A stretch of DNA of 64,000 nucleotides from Azospirillum sp. OGB3 (GCF_014192915.1 NZ_JACHYN010000010.1:124001-188000), one strand, 5' to 3'. Positions 45,275-54,480 are shown, counted from the stretch's first letter. Made by a program: numbers and translations. Notes: generated by a model from the sequence alone, not told the origin.

Positions 45275-45481
45275 TCAGGCGGACGCCGCCTCCAGCGCTT
45301 TCAGCGCGGCGCGCTTCTCGGTCAGGGCCTTGTAGGCGTCGTGGGTCTCCTGGGCGACCTGGAGGATGGACTGCCAGTTCTGCGGCAGCTCCTCCGACAG
45401 GTCGTGCAGGTCCATCTTCTTCTGGGTCGCGCGGGCGTTGAGCTTCTTGACCTCGTCCTTCAGGGCGTCGATGTCGGACAT
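45275..45481 (-). CDS. small nif-associated protein (CCE_0567/DUF683-like)
   Basis: A 68-residue helical protein, MSDIDALKDEVKKLNARATQKKMDLHDL..., ending in an alanine/lysine helix. It matches the short coiled-coil family found right after the nifX-associated protein in many diazotrophs, whose members are reported to bind metal. Spacing to the upstream gene is 10 bp. Its role in FeMo-co assembly is inferred from location. Confidence 0.85.
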   Translation of the reverse strand: MSDIDALKDEVKKLNARATQKKMDLHDLSEELPQNWQSILQVAQETHDAYKALTEKRAALKALEAASA

Positions 45482-45491
45482 GGCGGATTCC

Positions 45492-45956
45492 TCACAGATC
45501 GGCGACGTCGGGATACTTGCGGATCAGCGCCACGGCCTCCTCCACGATCTTGGCGCCGTCGGCGGCCAGCTTCTCCAGCGACGGGAAGCCGAAGCGGTGG
45601 ACGTCGCGCAGGTGCTTCGACACCACGACCAGCCGGCCGGTGGTCAGCACCATGCGGCCAAAGCCCTCGTGGCTCATCTTCATGATGGGGGAGGCGATGT
45701 GGCCGGTCTGCTTCTCGACCGTGATGCCGACGGCCTTGTAGAACAGCTCCAGCCGCCACAGCGTGTCGGGGTCCGGGTCGCCCATGATCGGAATGGCGGC
45801 GCGGGCCTCCTTGTCGAGGATGAAGGGGGCGAGGATCGTCTCGTCGCTCTTGCCTTCCCAGGCGCCGTAGCTGTCTTCGGCGCGGAACAGCATGACCAGG
45901 GTCTTCAGAAAGGCCTCGGCGAGATCGCTCCCGGCGGCCACGGTGGTGTCGGTCAT
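45492..45956 (-). CDS. NifX-associated nitrogen fixation protein (DUF269)
   Basis: A 154-residue protein of the NifX-associated family: FLKTLVMLFRAEDSYGAWEGKS near the N-terminus and GRLVVVSKHLRDVHRFGF near 105. It is almost always beside nifX. The start is 4 bp after the nifX stop, so coupled. A biochemical function is not established; a role in cofactor trafficking is likely. Confidence 0.9.
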   Translation of the reverse strand: MTDTTVAAGSDLAEAFLKTLVMLFRAEDSYGAWEGKSDETILAPFILDKEARAAIPIMGDPDPDTLWRLELFYKAVGITVEKQTGHIASPIMKMSHEGFGRMVLTTGRLVVVSKHLRDVHRFGFPSLEKLAADGAKIVEEAVALIRKYPDVADL

Positions 45957-45960
45957 GCTC

Positions 45961-46431
45961 TCAATCCTCCTCGTCGAAGGCCAGCTCCTGCGGCTGGCCG
46001 GCGTTCAGGGCCTTGCGCAGCCAGGGCGGCGGGTTGCCGTTGATGGTTTCGACCAGACGGTCGAGCAGGGCGGTGATGCTGTCCGTGGCCTCCACCTTCA
46101 CGGGGTGGATCTTCTTCGCCACCACGCGGGCGGCGGCGGAGGCGCCGATCGCCGACAGGTAGACGATGGCGCAGTCGGCCAGCGCGTCGAGCTTCGGGAT
46201 CAGCTTGTCCTCGTTGCCGTCCTCGAACATCGAGCCGCCGAACTGGCAGGTCTCGACCATTTTGTAGCCGGCCTTGTCCACCTCGTAGACCACGATGTTC
46301 TTGGCCCACCCGAAATGCGCGTCGACGTGCTGCATGTCCTGGGTGCAGAAAGCGACCTTCATGGAACCTCCTTTGCGGGGCCGGCCCTCCTCGGCCTGGC
46401 CCACCACACTCAGCCGGCGCTGCATCCGCAT
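45961..46431 (-). CDS. nifX: FeMo-cofactor carrier NifX
   Basis: A 156-residue member of the NifX/NifB C-terminal family that binds NifB-co and FeMo-co precursors: VAFCTQDMQHVDAHFGWAK, FGGSMFEDGNEDKLIPKL and DCAIVYLSAIGASAAARVV. I choose ATG 46431 because GGGAG precedes it by 6 bases and the N-terminal RRLSVV resembles other NifX starts. ATG 46362 with AGGAGG is an equally strong internal start, so two forms are possible. It overlaps nifN by 22 bases. Confidence 0.9.
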   Translation of the reverse strand: MRMQRRLSVVGQAEEGRPRKGGSMKVAFCTQDMQHVDAHFGWAKNIVVYEVDKAGYKMVETCQFGGSMFEDGNEDKLIPKLDALADCAIVYLSAIGASAAARVVAKKIHPVKVEATDSITALLDRLVETINGNPPPWLRKALNAGQPQELAFDEED

Positions 46432-47822
46432 GATCCGCTCCCGCAGTGCTGGCCGTGTTCATGCCCGTCCCCATGAGGATGGCCGTGAGGATGACCGTGA
46501 GCGTGGCCGTGCTCGTCGTGGTCCATCTCGCGGGACAGGAACAGGTTGCCGATCTCGAACAGAAGCTCGCGGGTGCCGCGGTAGCCGACATGGACCTTCA
46601 GCCCGGCGCCCAGCCGGTCGAACATGGGAAGGCCCATGCGGTGCAGCGGCACGCCGATGCGCGCCGCCCCCTGCCGCCCGTGCGAGTTCGACACGATCAG
46701 GTCGGCGTCGCGGGCCAGCGTCTCCACGTCGGAATGGTCGCCGACCATGACGGTCGCGGCCTTCAGCTTCTCCAGGACGGCGGTCTGGGTGGGGGAGACG
46801 GCGGCGATCACCTCCGCCCCCATGTCCGCCAGGAAGCTGGTGACGGCGTAGAGCAGGTCCGGCTCCAGCGCCACGGCGATCCGCTTGCGGCTGTAGAAGA
46901 AATGCCCGTCCAGCATGCCGTCGACCAGCGTCTCGCGCTGGCGGCGCAGCTTCGCCGGCACCGGGCGGCCCGACAGCTCAGACAGAGTGCGGACGAGGCG
47001 GTCGGACGCCTCCAGCCCGGTCAGCCGGTCGAAGAAGACGCTGCGCACGTCGGTCTTCAGCTCCAGCGCGGCGGCGGCGACGCGCATGTGCTCGCCGATC
47101 ACCAGCGTGGCCTCCGACGCGCCCATCGCCGCGATCCGTTCCACCGTCACGCCGCCCAGCGAGGTCGCCGTGAAGTCGTCCGGCTGGCGGCCCGACATGG
47201 ACAGCGACAGGTCGGGCAGGAAGATCGGCGACAGGCCGAAGCTCTCGATGATGTCGCGCAGTTCCTCGACGTCGCCCGGCGACAGGTGGCAGCCGGCCAG
47301 CACATTGATCTGGCCCTTCACCGTGGTTTCCGACGGCTGGACCACCTCCTCGACGATGCCGGTCACCGCGGCGGAGAAGCCGTCCTCGAACCCGCCGGAG
47401 AAATCCGGGGTGTTGGCGAAGACCAGCTTCAGGCCGGCCAGGGCGGGGTTGCGCTGGCGGAACAGCGAATACTGGCCGGCCATGTCCTCGCCCTTGGTCT
47501 CGGTCACGCCGGTGGTGGCGACCCCGATCAGGGCGGGCGCGTTGCGCTCGTGGATGGTGCGGACGGCCTGCTCCAGATTCTCGTAGCCGCCGAGGATGGT
47601 GGAGACCTGATCCATCGCCGTGGTCTGGAGCGGGATGGCCTCGCGGAAATGGCGGACCAGCAGGACCAGCCCGAAGGCGGTGCAGCCCTGGCTGCCGTGG
47701 AACAGCGGCATGCAGCGGTCCACGCCGAGGAAGGCGAGCGCCGCGCCCAGCGGCTGGCTCATCTTCAGCGGGTTGGTGGAGGCCGCCTTGGCGGAGTGGG
47801 GGAAGCGTTGGATGTTGCCCAT
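46410..47822 (-). CDS. nifN: nitrogenase cofactor scaffold NifN with His-rich tail
   Basis: A 470-residue NifN. The N-terminal NPLKMSQPLGAALAFLGVD and LFHGSQGCTAFGLV regions correspond to the NifK-like P-cluster site. With NifE it forms the scaffold on which FeMo-co is finished. The C-terminal 40 residues carry a histidine-rich run (HGHAHGHPHGHPHGDGHEHG) and CGSGSCGC, unusual for NifN and likely to bind metal. The start is ATG 47822, or GTG 47831 overlapping nifE. Confidence 0.94.
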   Translation of the reverse strand: MGNIQRFPHSAKAASTNPLKMSQPLGAALAFLGVDRCMPLFHGSQGCTAFGLVLLVRHFREAIPLQTTAMDQVSTILGGYENLEQAVRTIHERNAPALIGVATTGVTETKGEDMAGQYSLFRQRNPALAGLKLVFANTPDFSGGFEDGFSAAVTGIVEEVVQPSETTVKGQINVLAGCHLSPGDVEELRDIIESFGLSPIFLPDLSLSMSGRQPDDFTATSLGGVTVERIAAMGASEATLVIGEHMRVAAAALELKTDVRSVFFDRLTGLEASDRLVRTLSELSGRPVPAKLRRQRETLVDGMLDGHFFYSRKRIAVALEPDLLYAVTSFLADMGAEVIAAVSPTQTAVLEKLKAATVMVGDHSDVETLARDADLIVSNSHGRQGAARIGVPLHRMGLPMFDRLGAGLKVHVGYRGTRELLFEIGNLFLSREMDHDEHGHAHGHPHGHPHGDGHEHGQHCGSGSCGCSAG

Positions 47823-47827
47823 GGCGG

Positions 47828-49243
47828 TCACGCCCCCACCGGCTTGGCGTCCGGCCTGGAGTCCGGTTTCAAGTCCCAGGGTGCGGCCAAGCGCACCTGC
47901 CGCCAGATCGGGTTGGACAGGGTCTTGTCGATTTCCTCACACAGGTTGACGATGCCGTCATAGCCCGCGTAGGGGGTGTGGCGCTCCTGGTTGAGGTCGA
48001 GCCACGGCACCTTGGCCTTCAGCGCGATGAACTGCGACCGGCCGCCGGACATCATGATGTCGGCCTCGCTGTCGCGCAGCATCTTGTAGATGTCGCGGGG
48101 CTTCAGGTCGTCCCACTGGTGGAACTCCTCGCCCTTCATCTTCTTGATGCGCTCCTTGTCCTCCTTGGTGGACTTCTTCGTGGAGGTGCCGACGATGGTC
48201 AGCCCTGCGCCTTCCAGCGCGGTGACCATCGACCAGCTCTTCACGCCGCCGGTGAACAGCAGGACGCGCTTGCCGTCGAAGCGCGGCCGGTAAGGCTCCA
48301 GGCGCCGCCAGACGCGGCTTTCCTCGCGGGCGATGACGCCCTCGGTGCGGTCGATGATCGCCTTGTCGGCGCCGCGCTCCACCAGCATGCGGGCCATGGT
48401 GCGCAGCGTGTCCGACATGTCCGACACGCCGTAGAAGGAGCCTTCGAAATAGGGGATGCCCCAGCGCTCCTGCATCTTGCGCCCGACATTCACCAGCGCC
48501 TGCGAGCAGACCACCATGGTCAGACGCGCCCGGTGGGCCTGCGCCACCTCGTTGTAGCGCCCGTCGCCGGAGATGCAGGACAGGATGCGGATGCCGATCT
48601 CGTCGAGGAGCGGCTTCACCAGCCACAGCTCGCCGGCCAGATTGTATTCGCCGACGATGCAGATGTCGGTCGGGGTCGTGACCTCCGGCTCCACCGTGCC
48701 GATGACGTGGTCGAGCAGCGTCTCGCCGGCCAGCTTGTTGCCGAGGTTCTTCGAGCCCACGAAGCCCGGCGCCATCACCGGGATCACCGGCTTGCCCAGC
48801 TTCTTCGCGGCGAACTTGCAGACCGCCTCGATGTCGTCGCCGATCATGGCGGGGACGCAGGTCTGGTAGACGAAGACGGCCGGCGGGTCGTACTGCTGAA
48901 CGATCTCCTTGATCGCCCGGTAGAGCTTCTTCTCGCCGCCGTGGATGATGTCGAGTTCCGACATGTCCGTGGTGAAGCCGGTGCGGTAGAGCTGCGAGCC
49001 CGACGATCTGGTGCCGCGGTTGTCCCAGGAGTTGCCGAGGCAGGCGATCGGCCCGTGCACGAGGTGGGCGGCGTCGGCGATCGGCTGGAGCGCGATCATC
49101 GCGCCGTCATAGGCGCAGCCCCCGGCGGCGGCCCCCGGCTTCAGAGCCTTGGAGCAACCCTTCTTCCGCTCCTTCTCCGACTTGGCTTGGTTGGTGGAGC
49201 AACCCGGCTCGTTGAAGACGTCCTGGAGCTTTTCCTGGAGCAT
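47828..49243 (-). CDS. nifE: nitrogenase cofactor scaffold NifE
   Basis: A 471-residue NifE. Cluster-site segments are GGCAYDGAMIALQPIADAAH, HGPIACLGNSWDNRG and YQTCVPAMIGDDIEAVC; the FeMo-co region is near TMVVCSQALVNV. It forms an alpha2beta2 scaffold with NifN. GGGAGAAGG lies just before ATG 49243. It is driven by the sigma-54 promoter and paired NifA sites upstream and begins the nifENX unit. Confidence 0.96.
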   Translation of the reverse strand: MLQEKLQDVFNEPGCSTNQAKSEKERKKGCSKALKPGAAAGGCAYDGAMIALQPIADAAHLVHGPIACLGNSWDNRGTRSSGSQLYRTGFTTDMSELDIIHGGEKKLYRAIKEIVQQYDPPAVFVYQTCVPAMIGDDIEAVCKFAAKKLGKPVIPVMAPGFVGSKNLGNKLAGETLLDHVIGTVEPEVTTPTDICIVGEYNLAGELWLVKPLLDEIGIRILSCISGDGRYNEVAQAHRARLTMVVCSQALVNVGRKMQERWGIPYFEGSFYGVSDMSDTLRTMARMLVERGADKAIIDRTEGVIAREESRVWRRLEPYRPRFDGKRVLLFTGGVKSWSMVTALEGAGLTIVGTSTKKSTKEDKERIKKMKGEEFHQWDDLKPRDIYKMLRDSEADIMMSGGRSQFIALKAKVPWLDLNQERHTPYAGYDGIVNLCEEIDKTLSNPIWRQVRLAAPWDLKPDSRPDAKPVGA

Positions 49244-49307
49244 GACCTTCTCCCGCCATTGGCCGACATCGGCGCCTGTGGGCCAGTCGCCTGTGAGTCA
49301 GTCATAT

Positions 49308-49322
49308 GCAGGAGGTGTGCCA
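49308..49322 (-). promoter_or_regulatory. sigma-54 promoter of nifENX
   Basis: Minus-strand TGGCACACCTCCTGC has TGGCAC at -24 and CTGC at -12 with correct spacing, 65 bp before the nifE start. Confidence 0.88.
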
Positions 49323-49367
49323 AAGAGTGAGTTGTTTATGTTCAATAGGTTAAGGTGAGCGGCCCCG

Positions 49368-49410
49368 TGTGCGATACCCGACAATCACGGACTTTGTCGG
49401 GTATCGCACA
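49368..49410 (-). promoter_or_regulatory. two NifA sites arranged as a 17-bp-arm inverted repeat
   Basis: TGTGCGATACCCGACAA (49368-49384) and TTGTCGGGTATCGCACA (49394-49410) are exact reverse complements. Each contains a TGT-N10-ACA site (49368-49383 and 49395-49410), separated by 9 bp. They lie 45-88 bp upstream of the nifE -24/-12 element and just past the chemoreceptor stop. Confidence 0.9.
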
Positions 49411-49448
49411 GCCTTGGGGCGATGGCCGGCCGCGTAAGGCGCGCGCCC

Positions 49449-50936
49449 TCAACGGGCCAGAACCTTGGCGGCCTCCTTGGTTTCCGAGACGGCCGCGGCG
49501 ATCTGGGTGATGGCGGCGTTGATGGCGCCGATGTTGTGGTCGACGGCGCTGACCGAGGCCGAGGCGTTCTGCATGTTGGTGGACATGTCGCCGGTGACCG
49601 CGCTCTGCTCCTCCACCGCCCCGGCGGAGACGGTGACGAACTCCATCAGGTTGCCGGTGGCCTGACGGATGTTGCCCAGCGACGCGACCACGTCGGACGA
49701 GACTGCCTGCATCCCCTCGATCTCCTTGGTGATCTGGGCGGTTGCGCTGGCGGACTGGTTGGCGAGGTTCTTGACCTCGTTGGCGACCACCGCGAAGCCG
49801 CGCCCCGCCTCGCCGGCCCGCGCCGCCTCGATGGTGGCGTTCAGCGCCAGCAGGTTGATCTGGCTGGCGATCGAGCTGATCAGATCGACGATGCCGCCCA
49901 TCGCCTTGGCGACCTCCGTCAGCCGCGCCGCCGCCCGGTCGGCGTTCTCCGTCTCGGCCATCGCGGTGCTCGCCGCCTGGCGGGAGCGGATCATGCTGTC
50001 GGCGATCTCCCGGGCCGACGCGGCCAGCTCCTCCGCGCTCGCCGCGACGGTCTGGACCGTGCCCTGGGTGGCGCCCGACCGCTGGGCGGCGTCCTCGGCC
50101 TGTCGCCCGGCGGCGGAGAGCGCGGTGTCGATCTCGGTGAAGTTGTTGTCGATCAGCGACTTCAGCTGGTCCAGCAACTCCACCTGCTGGGTGATGTCGG
50201 TGGCGAATTTGACGATCTTGCTCAGCCGGTTGTTGCTGTCGAACACGGGGTTGTAGGAGGCCTGAATCCACACCACGCGACCGCCCTTGCCGATCCGCTT
50301 GTACTGGGCGGCCTGGAAGCGGCCCTGCCGCAGGCTCTCCCAGAAGGCGCGGTAGTCCGGACTGCCGTGCTCCGCCGGATCGACGAAGGTGCTGTGGTGG
50401 CGCCCCGCGATCTCCGGCAGCGTGTAGCCGAGCAGGGACAGGAAATTCTCGTTGGCGGTGATGACCGTGCCATCGGGGGTGAATTCGATCACCGCCTGCG
50501 ACTTCGAGATGGCCTCAGCCTTGCCGCGCAGATCGAGGTGTTCCCGGTGGCGCTCGGTGACGTCGGTGCAGACCTTGACCACCTTGTGGGTGACGCCCTG
50601 GCGGTTCTTGATCGGGTTGTAGGAGGCCTCGATCCAGACCTCCCGACCGCCCTTGCCGATGCGCTTGTAGAGGGAGGACTGAAACTCGCCGCGGCGCAGG
50701 CGTTCCCAGAAATCCTTGTATTCCGGGCCGTCCTGGAGACTCGTTTCGACGAAGATGCGATGGTGTTTCCCTTTGATCTCCTCGAAGCTGTATCCCATGC
50801 ATCGGAGAAATTGGTCATTTGCCGACAATATGTTGCCAGATGTGTCAAAGCTGATTATGCCATTAGATTTGTCTAATGCGTCCGTGATCTCGGACGCCTC
50901 AGTATTTTTCGACTTTAGAAAGGCTGTAAAAGGCAT
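49449..50936 (-). CDS. aerC: soluble two-PAS chemoreceptor (AerC-type)
   Basis: A 495-residue cytoplasmic receptor with no membrane helix. Two homologous PAS domains (about 20-130 and 142-255) share YKRIGKGGR-VWI-ASYNP, and an MCP signalling domain (about 265-495) has LLALNATIEAARAGEAGRGF. The architecture and place among nif genes match AerC of A. brasilense, an FAD-binding receptor for energy taxis under nitrogen fixation. The start follows AAGGA at 8 bases. It is separated from nifK by a terminator, so it has its own promoter. Confidence 0.92.
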   Translation of the reverse strand: MPFTAFLKSKNTEASEITDALDKSNGIISFDTSGNILSANDQFLRCMGYSFEEIKGKHHRIFVETSLQDGPEYKDFWERLRRGEFQSSLYKRIGKGGREVWIEASYNPIKNRQGVTHKVVKVCTDVTERHREHLDLRGKAEAISKSQAVIEFTPDGTVITANENFLSLLGYTLPEIAGRHHSTFVDPAEHGSPDYRAFWESLRQGRFQAAQYKRIGKGGRVVWIQASYNPVFDSNNRLSKIVKFATDITQQVELLDQLKSLIDNNFTEIDTALSAAGRQAEDAAQRSGATQGTVQTVAASAEELAASAREIADSMIRSRQAASTAMAETENADRAAARLTEVAKAMGGIVDLISSIASQINLLALNATIEAARAGEAGRGFAVVANEVKNLANQSASATAQITKEIEGMQAVSSDVVASLGNIRQATGNLMEFVTVSAGAVEEQSAVTGDMSTNMQNASASVSAVDHNIGAINAAITQIAAAVSETKEAAKVLAR

Positions 50937-51354
50937 GCCGATTATCCTTAACGCTTAAGACGGGAAAGATTTTTTGAGGCTATGGTGAGCTTGGATAAAA
51001 AATAATTAATTACTCTTCGTATGGCGTTGCATCGCAGCGGTGGTGAAAGTAATCGCGAGCGTATATATTTTAAAAGATATCGAACGATTGCAATTTTTTG
51101 TTGATTTTGTGGACATTCAGTGGGTGGTGATCGCTGCGACTTCGCGGCTTTCATGCGCCCCGGCCATTCAACCCGTGGGCAATCCGCGCATGCAAAGGAA
51201 AACAGTCGGATACCGCCGCGCCGGACAGCCTTCTTCATGAAGCTGTGTGGAGGCGAAGCGTGCAGCGATCGTTGGGGGCGGCTCCGCAGCATTTTTCCAC
51301 CGGGGGTGATGCCTCCGCCGGCCCGCTGTCAGGCGCCGCAAGATCACGGATCGG
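50937..51354. other. aerC upstream region, 418 bp, AT-rich
   Basis: Strongly AT-rich between 50940 and 51115, unlike its neighbours. No coding sequence supported. No GG-N10-GC sigma-54 element is found on the minus strand. A TGT-N11-ACA sequence at 51099-51115 resembles a NifA site with one extra base. Confidence 0.45.
51065..51093 (-). promoter_or_regulatory. possible sigma-70-type promoter of aerC
   Basis: Minus-strand TTGCAA (51093-51088) and AAATAT (51070-51065) are 17 bp apart in the AT-rich leader. The match to the -10 consensus is modest. Confidence 0.3.
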
Positions 51355-51396
51355 AAAATGGAAAAGCCGGAGCCCACCTTGCGGTGGGCTCCGGCT
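51355..51396 (-). terminator. terminator of nifHDK
   Basis: A perfect 14-bp stem AGCCGGAGCCCACC/GGTGGGCTCCGGCT (51365-51378 with 51383-51396) is followed on the minus strand by TTTTCCATTTTCC, 55 bp after the nifK stop. Confidence 0.9.
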
Positions 51397-51450
51397 CTCC
51401 GGGAAAGCGGCCGGGCGGGGGGATGGAGGCCCCGCGCCGGCCGGGGGAGG

Positions 51451-53010
51451 TCAGCGCACCAGATCGAACGAGTAGTCGGTCTCGCCGACGATGTTCGTGT
51501 TGGCGTCCATGTCCTCGAAGATCCGGTCCAGGATGCGCACCAGCACGTTCAGAGCGCCCTGGTAGCCCCAGGTCGGGTAACGGTGATGGTGGTGGCGGTC
51601 GAAGATCGGGTAGGTCAGGCGGATGAGCGGGATCTTGGTGTCGCGCTCCAGATACTTGCCGTAGCTGTTGCCGATGATGTAGTCGACCTTGTCGGTGAAC
51701 AGCAGCGAGCGCAGGTGCCAGAGGTCCTTGCCGCCGTAGGCCTTGCCGGACTTGCCGAACGGCGAGCCGTCGAGCACCTTCTGAACCTGCTTCTCCCACT
51801 TCTTCGAGCCGGAGGTGGACAGGATGTGCACCGGCTCGGCGCCCAGCTCCATCAGGAACTTCGACATGCCCAGGCAGAAGTCCGGGTCGCCGTACACGGC
51901 GAAGCGCTTGCCGTGCAGGTGGGTGTGGCTGTCGGCGATGGCGTCGACGAGACGGCCGCGCTCCAGCTTCAGCTCCGCCGGTACCGGCTTGCCGGACAGC
52001 TCGGCCAGCTTCAGCAGAAGCTCGTCGGTGCCGGTGACGCCCATCGGGTAGTTGTACTTGGCGACCTGCTGGCCCTTCTCCTTGATGAACTGCAGGGACT
52101 GCGGGGTGCAGTATTCCTGCATGGAGATGGTGGCCTTGGCGTGGATGGCCTCCTTCGTGGCCTCCAGCGTGGTGCCGCCGTCATACATGCGGTACTCGCC
52201 GTCGGCCGGGGTGTCGAAGTTGTCCGACACGTCCGACAGAATGGTCAGGTCGATGCCGAACAGACCGGCGATGCGCTTCAGCTCGCGGTTGTTGCCGACC
52301 GCGAAGCCGTCGAAGCCCGGGATCAGGTTGATCGTCTCGTTCTTCGGGGTGTCGAAGTTCTCCGACGTGCCCCAGAAGTGGGTCAGAACACCCTTGATCA
52401 TGTTGTCGTAGCCGACGATGTGGCTGCCGACGAAGGCCGGGGTGTGGGCGAAGGGAACCGGGAAATCCGCCGGGACGCTTTCCTTGTTCTTCGCGTTGTT
52501 GATGAAGCCCGAGAGGTCGTCGCCGATGACTTCCGCCATGCAGGTGGTCAGCACGGCGATCATCTTCGGCTTGTACAGCGCGTAGGCGTTGGCCAGGCCG
52601 TCGATCATGTTGTTCAGGCCGCCGAACACCGCCGCGTCTTCCGTCATCGACGAGGAGACCGCGGAGTTCGGTTCCTTGAAGTGGCGGGTGAGGTGCGTGC
52701 GGTAATAGGCGACGCAGCCCTGCGAGCCGTGGACGAAGGGCAGGGTGCCCTCGAAGCCCTGGGCCGCGAACATCGCGCCGATCGGCTGGCAGGCCTTCGT
52801 CGGGTTGATGACGACCGCCTCACGGGCGAAGTTCTTTTGCTTGTACTCTTCCGTCTTGGTCCACGCGGAAACCCGGGCGACCTCTTCGTCGGAGTGGCCG
52901 TACTCGAACTCCGTCTTCTTGCGCTCGAGCAGCTCCTTGTATTCGGGCTGACGGAAGAGCGTGAAGTGGTCAATGACCTTGTCGGCGCTCTGGGAAACGG
53001 GGTGGGACAT
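51451..53010 (-). CDS. nifK: nitrogenase MoFe protein beta chain
   Basis: A 519-residue NifK. P-cluster cysteines are C74 (NPTKACQPIGAM), C99 (HGSQGCVAYY) and C157 (LTTCMAEVIGDD). It forms the alpha2beta2 dinitrogenase with NifD. I use ATG 53010 because AGGAG is 8 bases upstream; the in-frame ATG at 53016 is only 2 bases from that site. It lies 30 bp after nifD and ends the operon. Confidence 0.97.
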   Translation of the reverse strand: MSHPVSQSADKVIDHFTLFRQPEYKELLERKKTEFEYGHSDEEVARVSAWTKTEEYKQKNFAREAVVINPTKACQPIGAMFAAQGFEGTLPFVHGSQGCVAYYRTHLTRHFKEPNSAVSSSMTEDAAVFGGLNNMIDGLANAYALYKPKMIAVLTTCMAEVIGDDLSGFINNAKNKESVPADFPVPFAHTPAFVGSHIVGYDNMIKGVLTHFWGTSENFDTPKNETINLIPGFDGFAVGNNRELKRIAGLFGIDLTILSDVSDNFDTPADGEYRMYDGGTTLEATKEAIHAKATISMQEYCTPQSLQFIKEKGQQVAKYNYPMGVTGTDELLLKLAELSGKPVPAELKLERGRLVDAIADSHTHLHGKRFAVYGDPDFCLGMSKFLMELGAEPVHILSTSGSKKWEKQVQKVLDGSPFGKSGKAYGGKDLWHLRSLLFTDKVDYIIGNSYGKYLERDTKIPLIRLTYPIFDRHHHHRYPTWGYQGALNVLVRILDRIFEDMDANTNIVGETDYSFDLVR

Positions 53011-53040
53011 GCTCATTACTCCTATCTTCCAGAGGCCGCT

Positions 53041-54480
53041 TTAGAACGGAGCCTTCATGATGCCCCAGACGGGGTTGTTGATGGCCAGATCCATGTCGCG
53101 GGCGAAGATCGCGAAGCCGTCGTAGCCGTGATACGGACCCGAGTAATCCCAGGAGTGCATCTGGCGGAAGGGCAGGCCCATCTTCTGGAAGACGTACTTT
53201 TCCTTGATGCCCGAGGCGACGAGGTCCGGACGCATCACCTCGACGAACTTCTCCAGTTCGAAGGCGGTGACGTCGTCGTAGATCAGCGTGCCTTCCTTCA
53301 CGTAGTGCTGGGTGCGCTGATAATCGTCGTTGTGGGCGAATTCGTAACCCGTGCCGACGATCTCCATGCCCAGGTCGTGGTAGGCGTCGACCACGTGGCG
53401 CGGACGCAGGCCGCCGACGTAGATCATCACCTTCTTGCCTTCGAGCCGCGGCTTGAACTTGGCGATGACGGCGTCGACCATCGGCTGGTACTTGGCGATG
53501 ACCTTCTCCGCGTTCTCCTTGATGGTGTCATCGAAGAGAGCGGCGATCTTGCGCAGGGACTCGGCGATCTGCGACGGGCCGAAGAAGTTGTACTCCATCC
53601 ACGGAATACCGAACTTCTCTTCCATGTGACGCGCGATGTAGTTCATCGAGCGGTAGCAGTGGATGAGGTTCACCTTCGCCTTCGGCGTGTTCTCCAGCTC
53701 GGCGAGCGTGCCGTCGCCCGACCACTGGGCGATCACGCGCAGGCCGATCTCCTCCAGCAGGATGCGGCTGGCCCAGGCGTCGCCACCGATGTTGTAGTCA
53801 CCGATGATGGTGACGTCGTACGGGGTGGAGACGAAGCCTTCCTTCGGCTCGGTCTTCTCGAAGATCCAGTCGCGGATGACGTCGTTGGCGATGTGGTGGC
53901 CCAGCGACTGGGAGACGCCGCGGAAGCCTTCGCAACGGACCGGAACGACCGGCTTGCCCAGCTCCTCGGACTTGGCGCGGGCGACCGCCTCGATGTCGTC
54001 GCCGATCAGGCCGATCGGGCACTCGGACTGGATGGAGATGCCGTTGACGAGCGGGAACAGCTCGTTGATCTCCTCGATCACCTTGTGCAGCTTCTTGTCG
54101 CCGCCGAAGACGATGTCCTTCTCCTGGAAGTCGGAGGTGAAGTGCATCGTGCCCCAGCTGTCCACGCCGGTGTCGCCGACATAGTAGTTGCGGCGGCCGG
54201 ACCAGGAGTAGTAGCCGCAGCCGACCGGGCCGTGGGAGATGTGGATCATGTCCTTGATCGGACCCCACACCACGCCCTTGGAACCGGCGTAGGCGCAACC
54301 ACGGATGGTCATCACACCGGGGATCGACTTGATGTTCGACTTGACGCCGCAGTCCTTCGCCTCGGCCTCCAGCACGTTCAGGTGCTTGGCGCGGCGCTTG
54401 CGCGACTTCTCAGGATACGCTTCGAGAACCTTGTCGACGAGACCCTTGACGTCGACGCCTTCGTTCACGGACAGGCTCAT
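53041..54480 (-). CDS. nifD: nitrogenase MoFe protein alpha chain
   Basis: A 479-residue NifD. P-cluster cysteines are C62, C88 (HGPVGCGYYSW) and C154 (QSECPIGLIGDD); the FeMo-co ligands C275 (LIHCYRSMNY) and H442 (RQMHSWDYSGPYHG) have exactly the Azotobacter numbering. It holds the N2-reducing cofactor. The start at 54480 follows AGGAG. A GC-rich hairpin lies between nifH and nifD. Confidence 0.98.
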   Translation of the reverse strand: MSLSVNEGVDVKGLVDKVLEAYPEKSRKRRAKHLNVLEAEAKDCGVKSNIKSIPGVMTIRGCAYAGSKGVVWGPIKDMIHISHGPVGCGYYSWSGRRNYYVGDTGVDSWGTMHFTSDFQEKDIVFGGDKKLHKVIEEINELFPLVNGISIQSECPIGLIGDDIEAVARAKSEELGKPVVPVRCEGFRGVSQSLGHHIANDVIRDWIFEKTEPKEGFVSTPYDVTIIGDYNIGGDAWASRILLEEIGLRVIAQWSGDGTLAELENTPKAKVNLIHCYRSMNYIARHMEEKFGIPWMEYNFFGPSQIAESLRKIAALFDDTIKENAEKVIAKYQPMVDAVIAKFKPRLEGKKVMIYVGGLRPRHVVDAYHDLGMEIVGTGYEFAHNDDYQRTQHYVKEGTLIYDDVTAFELEKFVEVMRPDLVASGIKEKYVFQKMGLPFRQMHSWDYSGPYHGYDGFAIFARDMDLAINNPVWGIMKAPF

